DNA of 40,193 nt from Gammaproteobacteria bacterium (GCA_004357385.1 SMWF01000080.1:1-40193), one strand, 5' to 3'; numbered from the stretch's first letter, positions 1-8,254 are shown. Made by a program: numbers and translations. The notes: generated from the letters alone by a model not told the origin.

Positions 1-966
1 ATCAACCGCCCGCAGCGGTGCCAGCTCGCAGAAGAAAAGGCGACAGCCGAATTCGTAGATCGGTCGAATCGACGGATCTGCAGACCACTCGTCCTGTTGC
101 GACCAGAACACCTGCGCTACCAGCGCCAGGGTCGCAACGACAGTCGCCACGGGTATCCAATGCCGTTTGCGCAGCGGGGTGGCGGGCTCCAGATCGGCGG
201 GCTCGATATCGACGTTCAACGGACCCAGCGCTGCTACCGGATCGAGTCCCTCCGGCACCGGTTGATGTTCCGCTGCGGCTCCGGATACGACCTCCCGGTT
301 CCAACCGAACGGGTGAGGCGATTCGCCCTCATCCAGGACGATTTCCTCCACGTGCTCGGGATCGATCGCGGACTCCGAATCCGGCTCCGCATCCGCCTCG
401 ACCTCCAGCCCGGGCGCCGGCTCCGCCGATTCGGCTTCCCCAGGTGCTTCGCCCTCATCAGGCTGGTTCGCGTCATCGAGGTCCAACGGTGCATCCACTG
501 CCCCCCCTGAACCGATGAACTCGATGTCTTCGACGGAGAAATCCGCGAACTCTCCGACCTCGTCGTCGGGCAGCTCCGGCGGCTCCACAAGTTCGATCGA
601 CTCCAAGCCTGCAGAGGAATCCGGCTCATCCGACTCGATCGCCCCCGATGTGAGCTCATCGTCCGCATCGGGCACGTGCTCGGTCTCGTCGTCCACCACC
701 GGTGGGCTCTCCCGGGGCACACCGAAAACATCCGTCGAGTCGCCCGCAAGTTCGCTCAGCAGCGCATCCAGCGCTTCGTTGGCGTCCCCTCCAAGGTCGG
801 CTTCGTCTTCGTCGAGCACGAAGTGCTCCGCCCCAAGAAACACTTCCAGGCACGACCCGCAACGCACCTTGCCATCCGCAATCTCCAGCTGACCCTCGGT
901 CACGCGGAATCGAGTGCCGCAATTCGGGCACTCGGTAACGAGTGGTTCGATGGAATTCTCAGCCAC
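1..966 (-). CDS. Zinc-ribbon and DUF3426 domain membrane protein (partial, C-terminus off the window)
   Basis: The reading frame is open from a GTG at 966 to the window edge (322 codons). An AGGGACC ribosome site lies about 8 bases upstream of the GTG, and the start overlaps the end of prmA by 8 bp. The N-terminus is an MJ0042-type zinc ribbon: CPNC at residues 13-16 and CGSC at 36-39. A long Asp/Glu/Pro-rich linker follows (about 50-250), then one membrane helix near 269-288. The start of the DUF3426 periplasmic domain follows, with the typical Cys-rich segment GCRLFFCELAPLR. Downstream of prmA in Pseudomonas-like genomes this gene is normally followed by dusB and fis, which would lie beyond base 1. 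Its molecular role is not established. The family call rests on the zinc ribbon, the helix, the C-terminal motif and the neighbourhood. Confidence 0.85.
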   Translation of the reverse strand, partial: MAENSIEPLVTECPNCGTRFRVTEGQLEIADGKVRCGSCLEVFLGAEHFVLDEDEADLGGDANEALDALLSELAGDSTDVFGVPRESPPVVDDETEHVPDADDELTSGAIESDEPDSSAGLESIELVEPPELPDDEVGEFADFSVEDIEFIGSGGAVDAPLDLDDANQPDEGEAPGEAESAEPAPGLEVEADAEPDSESAIDPEHVEEIVLDEGESPHPFGWNREVVSGAAAEHQPVPEGLDPVAALGPLNVDIEPADLEPATPLRKRHWIPVATVVATLALVAQVFWSQQDEWSADPSIRPIYEFGCRLFFCELAPLRAVD

Positions 967-1828
967 TTCGTCTGGTCCCTTCGACGCAGATCCAACCCTC
1001 GCCACGACTCGCAGGCGCGAACTTCAACTCCGGATAAGCCGCCAAAACGGTGTCCAGCCGTGCTTCCAGAATCCCGGACAGTATCACCACGCCGTCAGGC
1101 TTCAGCAGGGCGCAGAGGCGCTCCGCCAGATCGATCAACGGATTCGCCAGTATGTTCGCGACCACGATGTCGTAACCACCCACAGCCGGTAGCGTGTCGG
1201 TCACCCAGAGCCGGTCGTCCAGCGCGTCATTGTAGGCAGCGTTGGCCCGGGTCGCGAGTAGTGCCTGCGGATCGTAATCCACCGCAAGAACAGAACCAGC
1301 GCCCAACAGCAGCGCCGCAATCGAGAGAATGCCGGACCCGCAGCCGATGTCCGCAACCCGGAGGCCTTTGAGTTCACGGCCGGCGAGCGCCTCCAGACAC
1401 ATCGCCGTGGTGGCGTGCGCACCCGTACCGAAGGCAAGTCCCGGGTCGAGGCGCAGCACCACGCCCGTCAAATCGTCCGCTGGATGGTCCCTTGAAACCA
1501 CGGACAACCGACCTGCGTAGTGTTGCGGGGCAACCGTACCGCGCCAAAGATTGCACCAGTCCTGGTCTTCGACGAACGCGACATCGCACAATCGACCCGC
1601 GCCTTCGATGACCGAACGCAGTGGCGAGAGATCCGCATCGACCGGAAACAGCGCCTCCAGTCGAGCGCTGTCCCAGACAGGCGTTTCCGCCGGTCTGGGT
1701 TCCAGCACCGGATCAGCCGAGCTACCGGGTCGGACCGTCACAGCCACCGCACCCACGCCCGCGAGCTGTTCGGACAGACCATCGACCTCTGCCGCCACGG
1801 TCTCGATGGACACGCACAGCCATGGCAT
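959..1828 (-). CDS. prmA: Ribosomal protein L11 methyltransferase
   Basis: This 289-residue protein is a cytosolic SAM-dependent methyltransferase that trimethylates ribosomal protein L11. The N-terminal half is the substrate-recognition domain. The segment LDPGLAFGTGAHATT (127-141) is highly typical of PrmA. The SAM-binding motif I is DIGCGSG (160-166), followed by AVDYDPQAL, and ANILANPL is the NPPY-like motif IV region. Length matches the family (about 290). It begins 2 bp after the accB stop and overlaps the next gene by 8 bp, so it belongs to one transcript with aroQ and accB. Usually accC stands between accB and prmA; here it does not. Confidence 0.96.
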   Translation of the reverse strand: MPWLCVSIETVAAEVDGLSEQLAGVGAVAVTVRPGSSADPVLEPRPAETPVWDSARLEALFPVDADLSPLRSVIEGAGRLCDVAFVEDQDWCNLWRGTVAPQHYAGRLSVVSRDHPADDLTGVVLRLDPGLAFGTGAHATTAMCLEALAGRELKGLRVADIGCGSGILSIAALLLGAGSVLAVDYDPQALLATRANAAYNDALDDRLWVTDTLPAVGGYDIVVANILANPLIDLAERLCALLKPDGVVILSGILEARLDTVLAAYPELKFAPASRGEGWICVEGTRRSG

Positions 1829-1830
1829 GA

Positions 1831-2292
1831 CTAAGCCAGCTGGAAGAGCGTTGTCCCCGTTTCAATCGGTTGCCCGTCCTCGAGGAAAATCTGAACGACG
1901 CGGCCGGCTTTCTCGGCCTCGATCTGATTCATCATCTTCATGCTCTCGATGATGCACAACACATCGCCCACCGCAACATTCTGGCCCACCGTAACGAAAG
2001 GGCGCTCACCCGGGGCTGGCGCCCGATAGAAGGTGCCGGCCAGAGGCGCCATCACGGCAAACCCGTTCTCCTGCTCGCCTTGCGTGCCCTTCTGCTTATC
2101 GGAGACCGCTCGCGAGGTGACCGCGGATTCGGTACCGGTGGATTGGGCGACCCCCACTTCCGCTACAGCAGCGGGCGACAACGGAGCCGGTCGAGCAATC
2201 CGGATGGCCTCATCGCCATCGCGAACCTCCAGTTCAGAGATGCCCGATTCCTCTACCAGCGCGATCAACTTCTTTATCTTTCTGAGGTCCAT
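1831..2292 (-). CDS. accB: Biotin carboxyl carrier protein of acetyl-CoA carboxylase
   Basis: The 153-residue product carries biotin between the carboxylase and transferase halves of acetyl-CoA carboxylase, the first step of fatty acid synthesis. The N-terminal helix MDLRKIKKLIALVEESGI is typical of AccB. It is followed by a Ala/Ser/Thr-rich linker (35-75) and the C-terminal biotinyl domain. The biotinylated lysine is K119 in ESMKMMNQ. MAPLAGTFYRAPAPGE (81-96) is the conserved thumb-side region of the domain. Length is normal. It starts 6 bp after aroQ and is followed after 2 bp by prmA. The usual partner accC is absent downstream, so the biotin carboxylase must be encoded elsewhere. Confidence 0.97.
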   Translation of the reverse strand: MDLRKIKKLIALVEESGISELEVRDGDEAIRIARPAPLSPAAVAEVGVAQSTGTESAVTSRAVSDKQKGTQGEQENGFAVMAPLAGTFYRAPAPGERPFVTVGQNVAVGDVLCIIESMKMMNQIEAEKAGRVVQIFLEDGQPIETGTTLFQLA

Positions 2293-2298
2293 GCCGCG

Positions 2299-2742
2299 CT
2301 ACTCCGATCCAATCGATTCAATGGCTGACGCCAGCGCATATTCGTAACCCCGCGCGCCCAGCCCCGTAATCACCCCTTGCGCCACGTCGGATAGAAACGA
2401 TTGCTGACGGAAATCTTCCCGGGCATGAACGTTCGAGAGGTGTATTTCGATGAAGGGAATCTCCACGCCCAACAAAGCATCGCGCAACGCGATGCTGGTA
2501 TGCGTGAAGGCCCCCGGATTGAACACAATGAAATCGACGCTTTCCTGCTTTGCGAGATGCAGTCGATCGATCAGTTCGTGTTCGGCGTTACTCTGGAAAC
2601 AACTCAGCTGGCAGTTCGCCGCACGCGCCTGCACCGTCAGGCGGGCCTCGATGTCCGCCAGGGTGTCCGTACCGTAGACGTCGGGTTCACGACTTCCCAA
2701 CAGATTGAGGTTGGGTCCGTTGAGGACTAGAACGTGTTTCAT
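2299..2742 (-). CDS. aroQ: 3-dehydroquinate dehydratase, type II
   Basis: The 147-residue enzyme converts 3-dehydroquinate to 3-dehydroshikimate in the shikimate pathway, as a cytosolic dodecamer in known members. All family landmarks are visible: [13 protein letters not shown] near the N-terminus, the catalytic Tyr23 in VYG, Asn75 in [10 protein letters not shown] with His81, Glu99, and HLSNVHARE with His101 and Arg108. Length is normal for type II. The gene lies 54 bp downstream of dsbD and 6 bp upstream of accB, the order known from Pseudomonas-like gammaproteobacteria. Confidence 0.97.
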   Translation of the reverse strand: MKHVLVLNGPNLNLLGSREPDVYGTDTLADIEARLTVQARAANCQLSCFQSNAEHELIDRLHLAKQESVDFIVFNPGAFTHTSIALRDALLGVEIPFIEIHLSNVHAREDFRQQSFLSDVAQGVITGLGARGYEYALASAIESIGSE

Positions 2743-2796
2743 GTCGAATTCTGGTGTCGATTTTCAGGCGATTCTGCCCGAATTCTTAGTAAATCG

Positions 2797-4695
2797 CTAG
2801 TTATCTGCAATTTCGCCGAAGTTAGGCACATTTTCGATGAATTTGTCGACAGAGACCCACCGGGACAATCGCTCGAGATGGGTCGCCATGGCCCGTCGGC
2901 CCAGTTCGCCCATGACACGAAAGTCGGTTATCTCGCGCCCATCTTTCGAAAAGAAGAGCATGCTCGGCGGGCCGAACAGGCCGTACTCCGCAAGCAATGC
3001 CTTGTCGAGTTCATCATTGTCGGTGACATCGGCGCGCAGCAACCGCAGGGTGCTCAGGCGTTCGCGAACCCCATCCGCCGGAAACACGCTGCGCTCCATC
3101 ACCTTGCACGAGATGCACCAATCCGCATACAGATCCAGCATGGCAATTTCACCCGCCACGCTGGCGGCTTGAAGCTCCACCCGCAGTCCGTCGAGTCCCT
3201 TGACCGGACGCCACTCGAGTGATTCGGCCTGCTCCCCCGCGACACGCATCCCATGCAAGGGTCGCAGGGGATCTTCAGCACCGCTGGCCGCGCCGATCAA
3301 CAGCAACACGCCGTAAATGAATCCGAATGCGCCCGTCGCCCTCCATAACTGGCCCCATCCCTGGCGCGCCGAAAAATCCAAGGCCCCGAGGTAGACACCG
3401 GAACCCATGGCGAGCGCGGCCCACAGCATCAGGGTCGCCGGTCCCGGCAGGACCCGCTCGAGCAGCCATACGGCAACCGCCAGCAGCAACACGCCGAACA
3501 CCGCCTTGACGTTGTCCATCCAGACGCCGGCCCTGGGCAGCAAATGACCGCCGCTGGACCCGATGATCAACAACGGCAATCCCATGCCAAGACCCAGCGC
3601 AAGCAACGCACTGCCGCCGAGCACCGCGTCGCCCGTCGAACTGATGTAGATCAACGCTCCAGCAAGCGGCGCAGACACGCAGGGAGAGACGACGAGACTC
3701 GAGATCGCGCCCATCAGCGCGACCCCGGCGTACTTCCCGCCGCGTCGATTCGCGCTGAACGCGTTCAACCGATTCTGCAGACCCTGGGGCAGCTGCAGCT
3801 CATAAAATCCAAACATCGACAACGACAGCACGACGAACACAATCGCAAAACCAACCAGAACCGGCGGTGATTGCAGCGCCGCCTGGAGGTTCATGCTCGC
3901 GCCGAACATCCCGACCAGCATCCCCAACCCGGCATAGGTGATCGCCATGCCCAGGACATAGCTCAGCGACAACGTAAACGCTCGGGTCCGGGTGAGTGAA
4001 TCCGATTCGCCAACGATAATGCTGGACAGGATCGGTACCATGGGCAACACGCACGGGGTGAACGCGAGACCCACGCCACCGATGAAGAACAGCAGCAGCG
4101 CGCCGAACAACGTTCCCTGCCTCAGCCGATCGGCCAGACCCTGTTCCTGGGTCAGCGCCGCCACGGAACGCACGGAGTAGCCCGATGAGGGTCCGGACGA
4201 ATTCGCCTTGCTCGCGGTCGGACCGGGAATGCCCGCGAAACTGATCCATCGAGTCTCCGGGGGGTAGCACAACCCACGGTCCGCGCAGCCCTGGTAGGAA
4301 ATGCCCACCTCGAACGCCTCGGCCGGGCCAGCCGTGGCGCTGAACGGAACGCGCACCCGCGCTTCGTGGTAGTACACCTCCACTTCGCCGAAGTAGTCGT
4401 CGACCTTGACTTTGCCTGGTCCGATCTCGAATTCCGACAACGCAACGGCACTGCCGGGACGGGTATCGAATCCGAACTGATGCCGATACAGATAGTAGCC
4501 ATCGGCGATGGTCCAACGGGCAAGCAGACTCCCGTCTTCGGCAATGGTTGCATCCAGAACGAATGCCTCGTCAACCTTCAGGAACGCCGGTTCGTCATCA
4601 AGCAGGTAGGAGAATTCACCGCCAGCGAGTTCGGCCGCGTGAACTGCAGGCAGCCCGAGGGCGAAGAGCAGCAACCACAGCACACGCGTTTTCAT
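2797..4695 (-). CDS. dsbD: Thiol:disulfide interchange protein DsbD
   Basis: DsbD moves electrons from cytoplasmic thioredoxin across the inner membrane to periplasmic thiol proteins such as DsbC and cytochrome-maturation factors. The three expected modules are present in 632 residues. A signal peptide (MKTRVLWLLLFALGLPAVHA) leads into the periplasmic alpha domain with the redox pair C127/C133 (QGCADRGLCYPP). Next is an eight-helix membrane domain with its two cysteines in FTPCVLPMVP and SPCVSAPLAG. The C-terminal thioredoxin-like domain has C527-x-x-C530 (DWCISCK). I chose ATG 4695 because it opens a clean signal peptide and has AGGA about 10 bases upstream. The frame itself stays open to 5211, but that extension overlaps the divergent lipoprotein gene and lacks signal-peptide character. 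Confidence 0.95.
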   Translation of the reverse strand: MKTRVLWLLLFALGLPAVHAAELAGGEFSYLLDDEPAFLKVDEAFVLDATIAEDGSLLARWTIADGYYLYRHQFGFDTRPGSAVALSEFEIGPGKVKVDDYFGEVEVYYHEARVRVPFSATAGPAEAFEVGISYQGCADRGLCYPPETRWISFAGIPGPTASKANSSGPSSGYSVRSVAALTQEQGLADRLRQGTLFGALLLFFIGGVGLAFTPCVLPMVPILSSIIVGESDSLTRTRAFTLSLSYVLGMAITYAGLGMLVGMFGASMNLQAALQSPPVLVGFAIVFVVLSLSMFGFYELQLPQGLQNRLNAFSANRRGGKYAGVALMGAISSLVVSPCVSAPLAGALIYISSTGDAVLGGSALLALGLGMGLPLLIIGSSGGHLLPRAGVWMDNVKAVFGVLLLAVAVWLLERVLPGPATLMLWAALAMGSGVYLGALDFSARQGWGQLWRATGAFGFIYGVLLLIGAASGAEDPLRPLHGMRVAGEQAESLEWRPVKGLDGLRVELQAASVAGEIAMLDLYADWCISCKVMERSVFPADGVRERLSTLRLLRADVTDNDELDKALLAEYGLFGPPSMLFFSKDGREITDFRVMGELGRRAMATHLERLSRWVSVDKFIENVPNFGEIADN

Positions 4696-4885
4696 GATTT
4701 GAAAATCCTGTCGATCGGACATGTGACCCGCACACGTCCACCCGGTTCCGCATAGCTTAATTGTACCGTGGTCGGCGATCACTATATGGTGACCGCGAAC
4801 GTCCCACTGTGAACCCGTTCCACCCGAAATGTAGCGTGCCGCCCTGAATACCTCGATCGTTCGACCCCCGCCGTCCTGCGCCGCG
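4696..4885. promoter_or_regulatory. Divergent intergenic region between dsbD and the envelope operon
   Basis: This 190-bp gap separates two divergent transcription units and should hold promoters for both. A short inverted repeat, TCAC-TATATG-GTGA, lies at 4779-4792. On the minus strand TACAAT (4765-4760) could be a -10 element for dsbD. No convincing -35 boxes are visible, so promoter assignment is tentative. Confidence 0.3.
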
Positions 4886-5557
4886 GTGCTCCTCGCCGCC
4901 ACACTGGTGCTGATCGCCGGGTGCGCAGCCACCGACCCCGACAACGTGGTACCCGGCGTGCTCCCCGCGCCGCAGCCCGCGCCAGACGCCGACGCGGTTG
5001 CCCTGCTGCTGGAAGCCGCCGCGGATGCGTTCGAACACGATCGGCTGATCACGCCCCCCGGCGACAACGCCCACGACCGCCTGCTGGCCGTCCTGGCGTT
5101 GGATCCGGACAATCCCCAGGCGACCGAACGCCTCGAACGCATCGTCGAACGGTATCTGGAATTCGCCAGCCGCGCGGCGGAACAGGGCCACTTCGCCCGC
5201 GCGCGCTCCATGCTCGATCGAGCGCGGATCGTGCAGCGCGATCATCCTGAGATTCAACCGCTGGAGCAACGGGTGATCCTGTTGGCCGAAGCCAAACGTG
5301 TTCGAATCGAACTCGACCGCAGCGCCGTTGCGGCTCGTGACGCCAGCGCGAGCGCCCGGCTACGCAATATCGGCGCCCGTGCAAAGATGCCGAACACCCG
5401 CGTCACCATCGTCGCCCGCAGCGACGCAGAGGGTCGCTGGATGTACCAACAGATGCGCGAGGCACCCGGCGAACGGCGTATTCGCGCGGAGCTGACCATC
5501 GGCTCGCCGCCCAGCGTCGAGCTGATCGAACTGCCATGCGGCGACGCGACCTGTTGA
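4886..5557 (+). CDS. Predicted lipoprotein with TPR-like helical repeats
   Basis: The frame encodes 223 residues from a GTG at 4886. It has a hydrophobic leader ending in LIAGC, a good lipobox, so the mature protein is probably lipid-anchored. The body looks like TPR-type helical repeats: LLAVLALDPDNPQATERL, then an AAEQGHFARARSMLDRARIV helix pair, then DHPEIQPLEQRV. The C-terminal 70 residues are basic and unassigned. The start is uncertain. From GTG the leader has no positive charge. A CTG at 4844 would add MNTSIVRPPPSCAA and give a normal n-region, with an in-frame stop at 4832 just upstream. It overlaps the copper chaperone gene by 22 bp and so is probably translated with it. Function is unknown; an envelope assembly or scaffolding role is only inference. 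Confidence 0.75.
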   Translation: MLLAATLVLIAGCAATDPDNVVPGVLPAPQPAPDADAVALLLEAAADAFEHDRLITPPGDNAHDRLLAVLALDPDNPQATERLERIVERYLEFASRAAEQGHFARARSMLDRARIVQRDHPEIQPLEQRVILLAEAKRVRIELDRSAVAARDASASARLRNIGARAKMPNTRVTIVARSDAEGRWMYQQMREAPGERRIRAELTIGSPPSVELIELPCGDATC

Positions 5558-5976
5558 AGCGGATCGGCACCGGATTCGCGGCGCTGTTGCTGATCGGCTG
5601 CACACCTACGCCTGCGCTGGAGGTGACCGACGCCTGGCTGCGCGCGCCGTTGCCAGGGAAGACCGTCGCAGCCGGTTACTTCACCTTGCACAACCATGCC
5701 AATCGGGCATTTACGCTGGTTGGTCTATCCAGCCCCGTTGCGGCCCGCGTGGAGCTTCACACGCATTACCTCCAGGGGGATATGATGCGCATGCGCAAGC
5801 TCGATCGCCTCGAGGTCGCGAGCCGTCACCGCATCGTGCTCGCACCCGGCGGCCACCATCTGATGCTGTTCGACGTGGACGTGGGCTTGCTGACGGACAC
5901 TGCGCAGGTGACACTCGAGTTTGCCGACGGCACTGTGCTCAGTGCGCAACTCTACGTACGAAACCTGAGGCCGTAA
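5536..5976 (+). CDS. PCuAC-family periplasmic copper chaperone, lipoprotein
   Basis: This 146-residue protein belongs to the PCu(A)C copper chaperone family, whose known members deliver Cu(I) to cytochrome oxidase in the periplasm. The ligands of the family signature are visible. His and Met residues occur in ELHTHYLQGDMMRMRKL, followed some 20 residues later by PGGHHLMLF. The N-terminus MRRRDLLKRIG resembles a twin-arginine signal and is followed by a hydrophobic stretch ending in the lipobox LLIGC, so it is probably membrane-anchored. It overlaps the preceding lipoprotein gene and precedes the DUF2333 gene by 38 bp. The stop codon sits inside one copy of a 17-bp duplication. No oxidase or Sco gene is in the window. 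Confidence 0.9.
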   Translation: MRRRDLLKRIGTGFAALLLIGCTPTPALEVTDAWLRAPLPGKTVAAGYFTLHNHANRAFTLVGLSSPVAARVELHTHYLQGDMMRMRKLDRLEVASRHRIVLAPGGHHLMLFDVDVGLLTDTAQVTLEFADGTVLSAQLYVRNLRP

Positions 5977-5995
5977 GGAACCTGACCCCGTAAGG
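5962..5995. repeat. 17-bp tandem duplication at the end of the PCuAC gene
   Basis: Two adjacent 17-base copies, AACCTGAGGCCGTAAGG (5962-5978) and AACCTGACCCCGTAAGG (5979-5995), differ at two neighbouring bases. The TAA stop of the copper chaperone gene is within copy one. Confidence 0.85.
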
Positions 5996-6014
5996 ACATG
6001 GACATGGACCGCAT

Positions 6015-7073
6015 ATGAACTGGAAGTTCTGGAAATCCTGGTCACTCCCCGACAATCTGCAGCCGGGCGAGCGGCTCGCCGGTACCGGGAAACTCGCAGG
6101 CCAGATCACCGTCGCCAGCGTGGCGGTCTATCTCCTGACCGTGGGCGTGCTCGGATGGTTGTGGGACAGCGAACCGGATTCGTTCTCAGTTCGCGAGCTG
6201 GCGAACCAGCGTGCCGAGCAAAACAACGTGGCGGTGGTGACCGGCTACGCCACGACCACCACGCTGATCCGGCTGGTCGAACTGCTGATGGACAAGCGCG
6301 GCGGGTACCTGCGCAACGACGTGTTTCCGCCAGGCGTGTGGATGGACAACGTTCCGTCCTGGGAATACGGCGTGCTGTTCCAGATCCGCGACATGAGTCG
6401 CGCCATGCGCATCGACTTCAGCCGGTCTCAGACCCAATCAACGGAAGACAAAGACCTATCCGAGGCCGAGGGCAGGTTCTTCTTTTCTTCGTCAAGCTGG
6501 ATCTTTCCGGAAACCGAGAACGAATACCACAAAGGGATACGCTACGTTGAGTCATACCTCACCCGGCTCGGCGACGATGACCGGACGAACGCACAGTTCT
6601 ATGCCCGGGCCGACAACATCCGCGCCTGGCTGGTGGGCGTAGAAACGCGTCTGGGATCGCTGTCACAGCGGCTATCGGCGGCCGTCGGCAAACGCCAGCT
6701 GAACGTCGATCTCGCCGGCGACCGCGCGGCCACCCAAGCCACTGCCGCGCCCCGGGAAACTGAAGTGAAAACGCCCTGGCTCGAAATAGACAACGTCTTC
6801 TACGAAGCGCGCGGCCAGGCATTCGCGCTGCTTCATCTGCTGGGCGCAATGGACGAAGACTTCGCCAGCGTACTCGACGACAAGAACGCACGCGTCTCCC
6901 TGCAGCAGATCATCCGCGAGCTGGAACCGACCCAGGACGCGGTCTGGAGCCCCATGATCCTGAACGGCAACGGCTTCGGGTTCGTGGCAAACCATTCGCT
7001 GGTGATGGCTTCCTACATCTCCCGGGCCAACGCGGCCATCGCCGACCTCCGCTCTCTGCTGGCACAAGGGTAA
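6015..7073 (+). CDS. DUF2333 family inner-membrane-anchored protein
   Basis: The 352-residue product matches the DUF2333 family in overall composition and conserved blocks such as TTTLIRLVELLMDKRGGYL, NDVFPPGVWMDN and WEYGVLFQIRDM. A single membrane helix lies near residues 29-50, so nearly all of the protein should face the periplasm. The conserved C-terminal part (WLEIDNVFYEARG onward) is also typical. The gene ends in TAATG, sharing one base with the start of the outer-membrane-factor-like gene. The two are therefore very likely co-translated. The biochemical function of the family is not known. The coupling hints that the two products act together in the envelope, but this is inference. 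Confidence 0.88.
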   Translation: MNWKFWKSWSLPDNLQPGERLAGTGKLAGQITVASVAVYLLTVGVLGWLWDSEPDSFSVRELANQRAEQNNVAVVTGYATTTTLIRLVELLMDKRGGYLRNDVFPPGVWMDNVPSWEYGVLFQIRDMSRAMRIDFSRSQTQSTEDKDLSEAEGRFFFSSSSWIFPETENEYHKGIRYVESYLTRLGDDDRTNAQFYARADNIRAWLVGVETRLGSLSQRLSAAVGKRQLNVDLAGDRAATQATAAPRETEVKTPWLEIDNVFYEARGQAFALLHLLGAMDEDFASVLDDKNARVSLQQIIRELEPTQDAVWSPMILNGNGFGFVANHSLVMASYISRANAAIADLRSLLAQG

Positions 7074-8254
7074 TGGCAGCCACTTCCGTCTTCGCCAGTC
7101 TCATCGCGGCCGCTCTGCTTACCATGGGCTGTGCCACGGTCGGTCCGGACCTCCAGGCGCCCGACGCTCGATTCGCCGACGCCTGGCAAGACGCCGGGAG
7201 CAGCGGCATCGGGGCGGGCACCACGGACAACGCCACGTGGTGGAAATCGTTCAACGATCCCGTGCTCGATACTCTGATCATCGAAGCATATGCGAACAAT
7301 CTGGATCTCGAGATTGCCGGGCTGCGCGTATACGAAGCACGAGCCATGCTGGGATCGGCGAGCGGCGATGCAACCCTGGAGGCCGCGATCGCTTCCTACG
7401 ACGATTCTCTGCTGTCGCTGATCGCTGACGTTGCAACCGGTTACGTGTCATTGCGGACCTTTCAAGAGCAGCTGGCATTCGTGGAATCCAACGTCGCTCT
7501 GCAGAAACTCAGTCTTGGACTGGCCCAGGAGCGCGTTCGTACCAGCGCGCGCACGGAACTCGACATACAGCAGGCGCTGGCGCTGCTGAATCGCACCCAG
7601 TCGAGCATCCCCAAGCTCGAATACGACATCCGCCGGACGATGAATGCGCTGAGCGTCCTGCTGGCACGCCGCCCGGGCGAACTGAACGCAATTCTCGGCG
7701 GCGTCGGCGCCATTCCCACGGGCCCGGACCGGATCGAAACGGGTTTGCCCGCGGATCTGTTGCCGCGCCGGCCCGATGTGCGTGAAGCAGCATTGGCCGC
7801 GTCCACGCAAAGCGTTGTCAGCGTGACGCGCCGAAAAGAAAGACTACGCGTCCAGGATGCGCGCGTTCAGCAACGCATCGGTGCTTACCAGCTGACGGTG
7901 TTGAGAGCCGCGCAGGAAGTAGAGGACGCGCTGACGGGGTACCTCAAGGCCCGCGTAGACGTAGCGTTCAGGGAAGCCAGCGCCACCGCTTCGCAACGAG
8001 CCGCCGACCTTGCTCTGGACCAGTACCGGGATGGCGCCGCCAGCTACACGATCGTGCTGGACACACAGCGCCTGCTTGGCCGCGACCAGGATCAACTGAC
8101 CCAGGCGCGCGGGCGCGTAGCTCACAACCTGATCGCAGCCTACCGGGCCATGGGAGGCGGTTGGCAACTTCGGATCGACCAACCCTTCGTCGGCGAAGAC
8201 GTCAAAACCCAGATGCGCGAGCGCACCGATTGGGGCGAGCTACTGGATCGGTAG
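7073..8254 (+). CDS. NodT/OprM-like outer-membrane-factor lipoprotein lacking both beta-barrel segments
   Basis: The 393-residue protein is clearly of the RND-efflux outer-membrane-factor lineage. Residues 1-20 are a signal peptide with lipobox MGC (Cys20). ATVGPDLQAP and WWKSFNDPVLDTLI are NodT hallmarks. So are DIQQALALLNRTQSSIP (164-180), GLPADLLPRRPDVREA (224-239), RVQDARVQQ (259-267) and VLRAAQEVEDAL (276-287). Family members are usually about 460-500 residues. What is missing is specific. Between ARAMLGSASGD (89-99) and ASYDDSLLSL about 70 residues are absent. Between QSVVSV (246-251) and RVQDAR about 55-60 are absent. From memory of the TolC/OprM fold these are the equivalent parts of its two internal repeats that contain strands S1-S2 and S4-S5, i.e. 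the whole barrel. The helical periplasmic parts stay in frame. No adaptor or RND pump gene is nearby. Channel function is therefore doubtful; a periplasmic, lipid-anchored role is possible. Confidence 0.88.
   Translation: MAATSVFASLIAAALLTMGCATVGPDLQAPDARFADAWQDAGSSGIGAGTTDNATWWKSFNDPVLDTLIIEAYANNLDLEIAGLRVYEARAMLGSASGDATLEAAIASYDDSLLSLIADVATGYVSLRTFQEQLAFVESNVALQKLSLGLAQERVRTSARTELDIQQALALLNRTQSSIPKLEYDIRRTMNALSVLLARRPGELNAILGGVGAIPTGPDRIETGLPADLLPRRPDVREAALAASTQSVVSVTRRKERLRVQDARVQQRIGAYQLTVLRAAQEVEDALTGYLKARVDVAFREASATASQRAADLALDQYRDGAASYTIVLDTQRLLGRDQDQLTQARGRVAHNLIAAYRAMGGGWQLRIDQPFVGEDVKTQMRERTDWGELLDR

Noticed and set aside
4696-5211. Upstream extension of the dsbD frame
   Set aside because: It lacks signal-peptide character and overlaps the divergent lipoprotein gene; ATG 4695 opens a proper signal peptide.
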